The position numbers and the translations under genes were made by a program. A stretch of DNA of 5,471 nucleotides from Xanthobacteraceae bacterium (lineage in GTDB: Bacteria; Pseudomonadota; Alphaproteobacteria; Rhizobiales; Xanthobacteraceae), in NCBI GenBank assembly GCA_030044035.1, contig JASHWN010000449.1, positions 1 to 5,471 of the forward strand, written 5' to 3'. Numbering within the stretch: the first letter of the stretch is position 1; every line of letters starts with the position of its first letter. Under the pieces are notes generated by a model. The model saw only the letters and a program-made list of their open reading frames with translations. It did no database searches and was not told the DNA's origin. Shown here one piece after another: positions 1 through 4,805 of this stretch.

Positions 1-1
1 T

Positions 2-352
2 GCCGACAGCCCGTATCACGCGCTGGCGCAAAAATATTTCGGCGGCCGTGCCTGCTCGCTGTTGACTTTCGGCATCGCCGGCGGGCTCGAGGCCGGCAAG
101 CGGTTTTACGACGCGCTCAAGCTGTTCAAGCGGCTGGTCAACATGGGCGACGCCAAATCGCTGGCCTGCCACCCAGCCTCGACCACGCATCGGCAGATGT
201 CGGCCGCGGAGCAGGCCAAAGCCGGCGTGACGCCGGAAACCATCCGGCTCTCCATCGGCATCGAGCACATCGACGACATCTTGGCCGATCTCGACCGGGC
301 GCTGGCGGCGGCACAGCCGCACAAAAGCTCGCCGCTGCTCGCGGCCGAGTAG
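2..352 (+). CDS. metY: O-acetylhomoserine sulfhydrylase (MetY), C-terminal part, 5' truncated by window edge
   Basis: This is the last 116 codons of a PLP-dependent Cys/Met metabolism enzyme, ending in TAG; the start lies outside the window. The reading frame runs open from base 2. The visible part carries the family's C-terminal signatures: SPYHALAQKYF, LTFGIAGGLEAGKRF, LKLFKRLVNMGDAKSL, HPASTTHRQ and the closing RLSIGIEHIDDILADL. This matches MetY-type enzymes, which replace the acetyl group of O-acetylhomoserine with sulfide to give homocysteine in the cytoplasm. The PLP lysine would be upstream and cannot be seen. The next gene, a MetA-family homoserine acyltransferase, would make its substrate, so the pair forms a methionine biosynthesis operon. 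A MetZ-type enzyme using O-succinylhomoserine belongs to the same superfamily and is the main alternative; the GDAKSL-HPASTTH wording favours MetY. Confidence 0.93.
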   Translation, partial: ADSPYHALAQKYFGGRACSLLTFGIAGGLEAGKRFYDALKLFKRLVNMGDAKSLACHPASTTHRQMSAAEQAKAGVTPETIRLSIGIEHIDDILADLDRALAAAQPHKSSPLLAAE

Positions 353-360
353 GGATTGGC

Positions 361-364
361 GAGG
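361..364 (+). promoter_or_regulatory. Shine-Dalgarno GAGG choosing the ATG start of the MetA-like gene
   Basis: GAGG ends 9 bases before the ATG at 374. The same frame is open from a TTG at 356, but the only purine-rich stretch before that codon (AGGG, 351-354) lies one base away, too close to serve it. I therefore prefer ATG 374, which trims six residues from the longest possible protein. Confidence 0.5.
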
Positions 365-373
365 CAGCAGCGC

Positions 374-1417
374 ATGCCGCTCCTTCTCGAAACCACGCAC
401 GCGGCGCCGGCTAATGCGGCTCATGCCGCGAACTGCGTTACCGTCGGGCTCATCAACAACATGCCGGACGCGGCGCTGGAAGCGACCGAGCGGCAATTCG
501 TCGACCTGATCCGCGCCAGCGCCCGCAACACCGTGGTGCGGCTGTTGCTGTTCGCTATCCCCGAAGTGCCCCGCGGCGAGGCGGCGCGCAGCGACATGGC
601 CGGCCGCTACCGCCCGCTGCGCGCGTTGTGGGACAGCGGCCTCGACGGCCTCATCGTCACCGGCACCGAGCCGCGCTCCAAGAACCTCAAGGACGAGCCG
701 TATTGGGGCGCAGTGAGCGAGGTGATCGACTGGGCACGTCATAATACAGCGTCGACCATTTGGTCGTGTCTTGCCGCCCACGCCGCGGTGCTGCAATCCG
801 ACGGTATCGAGCGCCGCGCATTCAAACAAAAGCTTTCCGGTCTGTTCGCGTGCCGGCCGGTGGCGCTGCATCCAATGCTGCGCGGCGCGCCGCTGCGGCT
901 CACCCTGCCGCACTCGCGCTACAACGATTTGCCTGAGGCCGCGCTGAAAGCCTGCGGCTACCGCATTCTCACCCGTTCGGCCGAAGCCGGCGTCGACATG
1001 TTTGCCCGGCAGGACCAAAGCCTGCATCTGTTCCTGCAGGGCCATCCCGAATACGAGCCGGACTCGCTGCTGCGCGAATATCGCCGCGATATCGGCCGCT
1101 ACCTGCGCGGCGAATGCGCGCATTATCCGGCGGCGCCACAGGGCTATTTCGACGCTGAGGCGGCCGCGCTCGCCGATGCGTTCCGCAAGCGCGCGCTGGC
1201 CGACCGGCGCGGCGATCTGATCCGCGCCTTTCCGAAGCGGGCGCTGCAAACCGGCATCGCCGCGTCGTGGCGCGCCACCGCAATCGCGATCTACGAAAAC
1301 TGGTTCGGTTACCTCAAAGGCCGCAAGGCCGAACGGCGCCCGCCCGATCTGCCGCGGCGGCGCGCTTGGCGCGACTGGCCGACCGCCGCGGCGAGTCCCG
1401 GCCGCCTCATAGGCTGA
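374..1417 (+). CDS. metA: MetA-family homoserine O-acyltransferase (acyl donor uncertain)
   Basis: The 347-aa protein has the MetA (homoserine trans-acylase, glutamine-amidotransferase-like) fold. From ATG 374 the landmarks are GLINNMP (25-31), DGLIVTG (92-97 region), the nucleophile elbow STIWSCLAAHA with Cys132, LPHSRYNDLP with His180, and GHPEYEPDSLLREYRRD with His224 and Glu226. These match the catalytic Cys, His and Glu of E. coli MetA, whose HSRYADFP and GHPEYD segments I recall as very similar. The enzyme would acylate the homoserine hydroxyl in the cytoplasm. It follows metY closely (21 bp), so the two are probably co-transcribed and form a direct sulfhydrylation route to homocysteine. 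Oddities: the usual CWGAQA elbow reads CLAAHA; the donor-specificity position (E. coli Gly111) aligns with Arg101; the MPKK lysines are missing; and an Arg/Pro-rich tail makes it longer than E. coli MetA (309 aa). A succinyl or acetyl donor cannot be decided from the sequence. An alternative start is TTG 356. Confidence 0.85.
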   Translation: MPLLLETTHAAPANAAHAANCVTVGLINNMPDAALEATERQFVDLIRASARNTVVRLLLFAIPEVPRGEAARSDMAGRYRPLRALWDSGLDGLIVTGTEPRSKNLKDEPYWGAVSEVIDWARHNTASTIWSCLAAHAAVLQSDGIERRAFKQKLSGLFACRPVALHPMLRGAPLRLTLPHSRYNDLPEAALKACGYRILTRSAEAGVDMFARQDQSLHLFLQGHPEYEPDSLLREYRRDIGRYLRGECAHYPAAPQGYFDAEAAALADAFRKRALADRRGDLIRAFPKRALQTGIAASWRATAIAIYENWFGYLKGRKAERRPPDLPRRRAWRDWPTAAASPGRLIG

Positions 1418-1442
1418 TCTAGGGCAACGTGCTAACGTCCGC

Positions 1443-1463
1443 GCCGCCGCGTTCGCGGCCGGC
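1443..1463 (+). terminator. GC-rich hairpin after the met genes (weak terminator candidate)
   Basis: GCCGCG (1446-1451) and CGCGGC (1454-1459) pair perfectly around a two-base loop. Three further pairs (1443-1445 with 1461-1463) extend the stem past one bulged C. It lies in the 73-bp gap between the MetA-like gene and the VOC gene. No T-run follows, so intrinsic termination is doubtful; it could instead mark an RNA processing or pausing site, or be chance in GC-rich DNA. Confidence 0.25.
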
Positions 1464-1490
1464 TGTTGCGCAGCTCTGCAAGGGACATGC

Positions 1491-1901
1491 ATGATCACGA
1501 CCGAAGGCGTTCTGCACTTCACCATTCCGGTCAAAAACCTCGACCGCGCCGAAAAATTCTACACCGAGCTGCTCGGCTTCGAAAAAGTCGGCCGCACCGA
1601 GCGCATCGTGTTCCTGCGCGCCGGCGGCGATTTCTTCAATCTCACCTACTCGGAGAATCCGATCACGCTCAACGCCGGCAACCGGCATGAGATCCACTCC
1701 GCCTTTCGCGTGGCGCCGCAGACCTACGACGCGACACTGAAGCTTTTGCCGACGAAGGGCGTCGACATCTTCAAGGAAGAGAATCGTGAGTCGGGCGTGT
1801 TCGTCGGCCGCAGCGCTTACATCCGCGATCCCGATGGCAACGTCATCGAGTTCATCGACCTAAAGCGCGCGCCGCCGCCGGCACCGAATACATCGCCCTG
1901 A
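1491..1901 (+). CDS. Small VOC-superfamily protein (glyoxalase/bleomycin-resistance/dioxygenase fold)
   Basis: The 136-aa protein fits one VOC domain made of two beta-alpha-beta-beta-beta modules, about residues 5-54 and 66-123. The first starts with LHFTIPVKNLDRAEKFYTEL and LGFEKVGR, the standard strand-helix opening. The second closes with YIRDPDGNVIEFIDL, the hallmark VOC ending. Candidate metal ligands are His9, His69 (or His66) and Glu120, the usual positions in metal-dependent members, so an active enzyme is plausible. The family includes glyoxalase I, extradiol dioxygenases, epimerases and antibiotic-binding proteins, and nothing here selects one. The ATG is preceded by AAGGG at 1480-1484 with six bases of spacing. 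The tail (KRAPPPAPNTSP) is Pro-rich and probably disordered. A dispersed repeat begins two bases after the stop. The gene may be read from the met promoter (73-bp gap) or its own. Confidence 0.85.
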   Translation: MITTEGVLHFTIPVKNLDRAEKFYTELLGFEKVGRTERIVFLRAGGDFFNLTYSENPITLNAGNRHEIHSAFRVAPQTYDATLKLLPTKGVDIFKEENRESGVFVGRSAYIRDPDGNVIEFIDLKRAPPPAPNTSP

Positions 1902-1903
1902 AT

Positions 1904-1933
1904 CGTCATTGCGAGCGAAGCGAAGCAATCCAG
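1904..1933 (+). repeat. Dispersed short repeat containing CATTGCGAGCGAAGCGAAGC
   Basis: The 30-bp unit starts with CGTCATTGCGAGCG and ends with GAAGCAATCCAG. I recognise it as a sequence found in many copies between genes of alphaproteobacterial genomes; its reverse complement, when translated, gives the familiar spurious peptide FASLAMT or LRFARND. ATTGC (1908-1912) and GCAAT (1925-1929) form a short inverted repeat around a 12-base loop. It sits two bases after the VOC stop codon and abuts the larger palindromic element. Copy number cannot be judged from one window. Confidence 0.75.
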
Positions 1934-2028
1934 GCCCCCTCCCAAACCCTCCCCGCAAGCGGGGAGGGAAGGGTAGAGCGGTTCGTCTTTTCCCTCCCCC
2001 GCTTGCAGGGGAGGTAGGGTGGGGGGCC
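1934..2028. repeat. Compound palindromic repeat (two GC-rich hairpins inside imperfect outer arms)
   Basis: The first hairpin is perfect: CCCTCCCCGC (1947-1956) pairs with GCGGGGAGGG (1959-1968). The second is CCTCCCC (1993-1999) with GGGGAGG (2008-2014) around a core containing GCTTGC. The two hairpins are near reverse complements of each other, and the outer arms (GGCCCCCTCCC at 1934 and GGGTGGGGGGCC at 2017-2028) also match imperfectly, so the whole 95 bp can fold as one long stem around about 1969-1991. CCCTCCCC-GCAAGC-type units are common dispersed elements in alphaproteobacteria (recognised from memory). It lies between the VOC and cupin genes and may weaken read-through or stabilise the upstream mRNA end. 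No transposase is present. Confidence 0.75.
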
Positions 2029-2089
2029 GTCGGTTCCATGGACTCGCAAGCGCGATCGTGTTTCCCGCAATAGTCAAGAGGAGCACCCG

Positions 2090-2587
2090 ATGGCCCACAA
2101 ACCAATCCGTCGCGTCGTCACCGGTCATGGCAATAAGAACGTCGCCAAGGTCATCAGCGACGGGGCGGCGACCAACACCAAGCTGCCGCGCGAGGGCGTC
2201 GCCTCGACCTTGATGTGGTGCTCCGACCAGATGCCGGTCGACATCGCCATCGGCGAGGATGCCGAGGACATGGGCGCGCGCATTCTCGGCACCGCGCCGC
2301 CGGAAAGCGGCTCGCGTTTCATCGTCATGGAATTCGCCCCCGGCATCGCTTCCGAAATGCACCGCACCGAGACCATCGACTACATCGCCGTGCTCGCCGG
2401 CGAGATCGACATGGACATGGACGATTCGACAGTAAAAATCCGAACCGGCGATGTCATGGTCCAGCGCGGCACCAACCACGCCTGGGTCAACCGCAGCAAA
2501 GAACCGGCGCGGCTTGCCATCGTGCTGCTCGACGCCAAGCCGCTCGGCATCGGCCACCCGCGCTTGCGCGGCCAACAGGCGCGTTAA
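2090..2587 (+). CDS. Single-domain cupin protein, function unknown
   Basis: The 165-aa protein has a conserved N-terminal lead (RRVVTGHGNKNVAK, then GARILGTAPPESGSRF, up to about residue 77) followed by one small-beta-barrel cupin domain (about 78-150). Cupin motif 1 reads PGIASEMHRTETIDYIAVL-AG: His91 is kept, the second His of the usual HxH is Thr93, and the usual Glu is Asp97, with correct spacing to Gly104. Motif 2 reads GDVMVQRGTNHAWVN, with Gly120, His130 and Asn134. The HRTETIDY plus QRGTNHAWVN pattern belongs to a widespread bacterial cupin family often seen near catabolic oxidoreductases; I know of no assigned reaction. Altered motif-1 ligands leave a metal site of at most His91, Asp97 (or Glu94) and His130. 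The ATG has a strong AAGAGGAG (2076-2083) six bases upstream. The repeat block just upstream suggests that it is transcribed separately from the VOC gene. Confidence 0.85.
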   Translation: MAHKPIRRVVTGHGNKNVAKVISDGAATNTKLPREGVASTLMWCSDQMPVDIAIGEDAEDMGARILGTAPPESGSRFIVMEFAPGIASEMHRTETIDYIAVLAGEIDMDMDDSTVKIRTGDVMVQRGTNHAWVNRSKEPARLAIVLLDAKPLGIGHPRLRGQQAR

Positions 2588-2656
2588 CGGCAAGCCGCCG
2601 CGTTTTGCCGGGTATCGCGGCGTTTCGCGGTTATTGAATTACGGCAGCGCTGCCGT
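2588..2656. terminator. Convergent gene ends with palindromes (possible bidirectional terminator)
   Basis: The 51-bp gap between the converging cupin and DUF882 genes, plus the last codons of the latter, holds several inverted repeats. CGGCAA (2588-2593) pairs with TTGCCG (2605-2610). As an alternative, CGCCGCG (2596-2602) pairs with CGCGGCG (2616-2622). A perfect 16-bp palindrome, ACGGCAGCGCTGCCGT, occupies 2641-2656 and overlaps the DUF882 stop codon (2639-2641). None is followed by a real T-run on either strand, so a terminator role is inferred from position only. Confidence 0.3.
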
Positions 2657-4492
2657 GTGGGTCCCGAACGTTACAGTCGAGACGAAGACCACGGCGCTGC
2701 CGGAGAAGCGGTCCGCGGTGAGGCCGGGGTTGGGCTCGGCGGCGAAGGTCATCATCACCGAGCTCGCCGGTTTTTCGATCAGGGCGGCGAGCGCAAGGTA
2801 GTCGGGGTCGCCGAGCAGCAGCGTGTTGAGATAGCGGCGCACGCTCGGCGACAGCATCACGGCGCGCAGCCACGGATTGTCGAAACGGGCGCCGCGTGCT
2901 TCGGCCGCGGCCGGAGGCGGCGCTGCGGCCAAAATGGTGGAGACGGCCTCATTCGCGGTGCGCTTGACCGCGATCGTGGTGCCAGGCGGCGGCGCCGGCA
3001 GATGCGCGACCTGCAGGGCCGACGTGGCGGCGGCACGGGATATGGCCGCAACGCGTGTTACGGTGGCGGCAGGGGCGCCGGCATTGTCCTGCTCGGGCTG
3101 CGCCGCGTACGCGAGCGCCAAGTCTGCCGGCACGCGGTCCTCGTGCGCACCGGCCCATGGCGACTCGGTCGCTGCGGCGACTTCCTTGCGCGCGGGATGC
3201 GGCACGCCGGCGCGCAGCGGATTCTTTTGTTGTTGCGCCGGTTGGGCTGCGGCTTCGCCGTCGGGCAAGCCGGCCCAATAGCCGCGCGCCATGATCACCT
3301 GGTTCGGCGTCAGCGCGGCGAGACGCTGCGGCTCTTGTCCGACCGGTGTCTGTTCATACGAGGCAAGCTGATAAGTCGAGGGTTGTTGTTGGGCGGCATT
3401 GGCGGTTGCAGCGGGGGCCGGGGCAGCCGCATAAAGTCCGATCGTTGCGCGCTTGCGCGCGGCTTCGCGCTCGAGCCCCGCGAGGAGCGGGTTCGCGGCG
3501 GCTTTGTTGGCGTCGACGTGCGGCTGCGCCGGTGCTGCTGCCGCCGCTGGCGGCGCGGCCGCGGCGATTTTCTGCACCGGCGCCGGGGCTTTCGGCGCAG
3601 CGGCACTGACTGGCTGTGCCGGCTTGCCTTGGGCGCCCGCAACGGCAGGCGCCGTGATCGAGGCGGTCTCGATCTCGGCGTCCTCTTCGGGCTCCGCCTG
3701 CTGCTGCGCCGGCTTCACGAAGCCGAACAGTTTGGTGAACGGATTGACGTTGCGCTGCGTGGCGTCGGCGAGCACCACTGGCGAAATATTTTGGCCGCGC
3801 TTCTGGATGTCGGCCAGCGCCAGCTCAAAGCCCGGCAGCGGCCGGCCGTCGCTCGGGATATAGGCGGTGCGGCCGTCGGGGAACACGCGCAACAGTTCGT
3901 TGCGCGACATCCGCGGCCACATCCGCACGCCGCCGGTATCCATGTGCACGAACGGCGAGCCCGAGGTCGGATAGAAGCCGACGCCGCCGCGCTGCAGCCG
4001 AAGCCCGAGCACGCGCAATTCTTCGAGCGGCACGCCGGGAATGTAAAAGTCCATGGCGTGGCCGAGCATGTGCTGGGAAAAGCGGGCGACGCCGCGGCTC
4101 CTTCGCCGCAGCATGGCGTTGGTCTCCGGCGAGCGGTAGCCGCAGACCACGTCGATCGGCTGGTTCGATCCGGCCTCGCGTTGCACCTCCCAAACCAGGT
4201 CGATGAGCTGCGGATCCATGCGGATGTCTTCGCCGCGCCGCCAGTCGCGCAAGAACCAGTTGAGCTTTTCCAGCGCCGCCTCGTCGTAGCGGCCCTCGCG
4301 CTTGTAGGTGATGGTGATGTCCTCGCCGGTATGCATGTGGTGCATCGTGATGGTGCGCGTCTCGCCCTCGGCGACGGCGTTCTGCAGCGCCTTTGAGCCG
4401 AACAGGAACAGGCATAGGGCAAGGCCGCACGAATAGCCGGCGCGGGCGGCGTGTAGACGCAAGATGTTTGGACGCGCGGTACCGGACGGCAC
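2639..4492 (-). CDS. Exported DUF882 / peptidase M15-like protein, probable MepK-type peptidoglycan endopeptidase
   Basis: The 617-aa protein begins with a likely Sec signal peptide: Arg-containing n-region, hydrophobic core at about 18-36 and an AVA cleavage site near residue 41. The DUF882 domain (about 45-225) carries CGYRSPETNAML, SQHMLGHAMDFYIPG and GSPFVHMDTGGVRMWPR. The implied zinc ligands are His141, Asp148 and His183, the SxHxxGxAxD and VHxD pattern of MepK (YcbK), an E. coli endopeptidase acting on 3-3 (L,D) crosslinks. Periplasmic murein trimming is therefore likely; the bond is inferred. Residues about 262-534 are Ala/Pro/Gln-rich and probably disordered. Residues about 535-617 form a distinct block starting DNPWLRAVMLSPSVRRYLNT, which I associate with rhizobial DUF882 proteins. 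MepK itself is far shorter. The GTG start lies 12 codons after an in-frame stop and has only a weak GCGAG upstream, so the start is moderately sure. It is transcribed alone, converging on the cupin gene. Confidence 0.85.
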   Translation of the reverse strand: MPSGTARPNILRLHAARAGYSCGLALCLFLFGSKALQNAVAEGETRTITMHHMHTGEDITITYKREGRYDEAALEKLNWFLRDWRRGEDIRMDPQLIDLVWEVQREAGSNQPIDVVCGYRSPETNAMLRRRSRGVARFSQHMLGHAMDFYIPGVPLEELRVLGLRLQRGGVGFYPTSGSPFVHMDTGGVRMWPRMSRNELLRVFPDGRTAYIPSDGRPLPGFELALADIQKRGQNISPVVLADATQRNVNPFTKLFGFVKPAQQQAEPEEDAEIETASITAPAVAGAQGKPAQPVSAAAPKAPAPVQKIAAAAPPAAAAAPAQPHVDANKAAANPLLAGLEREAARKRATIGLYAAAPAPAATANAAQQQPSTYQLASYEQTPVGQEPQRLAALTPNQVIMARGYWAGLPDGEAAAQPAQQQKNPLRAGVPHPARKEVAAATESPWAGAHEDRVPADLALAYAAQPEQDNAGAPAATVTRVAAISRAAATSALQVAHLPAPPPGTTIAVKRTANEAVSTILAAAPPPAAAEARGARFDNPWLRAVMLSPSVRRYLNTLLLGDPDYLALAALIEKPASSVMMTFAAEPNPGLTADRFSGSAVVFVSTVTFGTHTAALP

Positions 4493-4647
4493 TGGCGATC
4501 TCGCGTTGTGACGCGTTCAAAGCGCCGACCGCCGCGCGGATGCGGCGAGCAACGCCCACGCTTTGTTCACTTTTGGGAAAGGGTAGACGCCAACCGACCC
4601 CGTTACCCCGTCCCCCGACGGCTCTAGGGCTAGCGGCGCAGTGTGGC

Positions 4648-4676
4648 AAAATCTGGCCCAGTTCCGCCGTTGTCGA
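4648..4676 (-). promoter_or_regulatory. Possible sigma-70-type promoter for the DUF882 gene
   Basis: On the minus strand TCGACA (4671-4676) matches the -35 consensus TTGACA at five of six bases. After a 17-base spacer comes GATTTT (4648-4653), a poor -10 with three of six matches. Alphaproteobacterial promoters often keep the -35 better than the -10. A start here would give a leader of about 150 bases. The evidence is only positional and by consensus. Confidence 0.22.
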
Positions 4677-4724
4677 CAGGGGCTTAGCCAAGCCGACGGG
4701 GACCGAGACCTTGCGCTGGTATGG

Positions 4725-4740
4725 TTAACGGGAGGCTAAC
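4725..4740 (-). promoter_or_regulatory. CtrA-like site (TTAG-N7-TTAA)
   Basis: On the minus strand the sequence reads GTTAGCCTCCCGTTAAC: two TTAA-like halves with a seven-base gap, one mismatch from the TTAA-N7-TTAA consensus of the alphaproteobacterial cell-cycle regulator CtrA. It lies about 230 bp upstream of the DUF882 start. AT-rich halves of this kind are uncommon in such GC-rich DNA, but a single near-match could be chance. Confidence 0.22.
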
Positions 4741-4805
4741 ACAGGATATAGACCGAGTGCTTTAAGCAGGCGCAGCGCCCGGAATGTCGCTCTCTCTCGC
4801 GCGTT

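Larger units (their letters stand above)
4493..4805. other. Intergenic region upstream of the DUF882 gene, no convincing gene
   Basis: These 313 bp separate two leftward genes, so they must hold the 3' end of the oligoendopeptidase transcript and the promoter and leader of the DUF882 gene. An open frame on the minus strand reaches 4691, but it runs out of frame through DUF882 and shows no recognisable protein. Short palindromes occur (TGTCGACA at 4671-4678; GCTTTAAGC at 4759-4767). I see no clear intrinsic terminator and no tRNA or riboswitch that I recognise. Confidence 0.6.

Noticed and set aside
106..396. Minus-strand frame opposite the metY end
   Set aside because: It is antisense to strongly conserved MetY sequence and has no protein signature of its own.
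1817..2593. Minus-strand open frame of 258 codons across the cupin gene and the repeats
   Set aside because: It crosses the dispersed repeats, giving their typical nonsense peptides (LPACGEGLGGG, FASLAMT), and is antisense to a clear cupin with a good ribosome binding site.
2657..4396. Long plus-strand open frame (579 codons) opposite the DUF882 gene
   Set aside because: It is the antisense shadow of a GC-rich gene: Arg/Gly-rich with no recognisable motif, while the minus strand has a signal peptide and zinc site.
4555..4585. GTTC/GAAC sequence as an alphaproteobacterial LexA box
   Set aside because: Only one half-site is present; the partner at seven bases is missing.
3825..4691. Minus-strand open frame starting in the gap upstream of DUF882
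   Set aside because: It is out of frame with DUF882 and Arg/Ala-rich. No frameshift is needed, because the DUF882 frame already starts with a complete signal peptide.
4746..4751. CTATAT on the minus strand as a -10 element
   Set aside because: No matching -35 lies 16-18 bases upstream, and a start here would leave a leader of about 250 bases.
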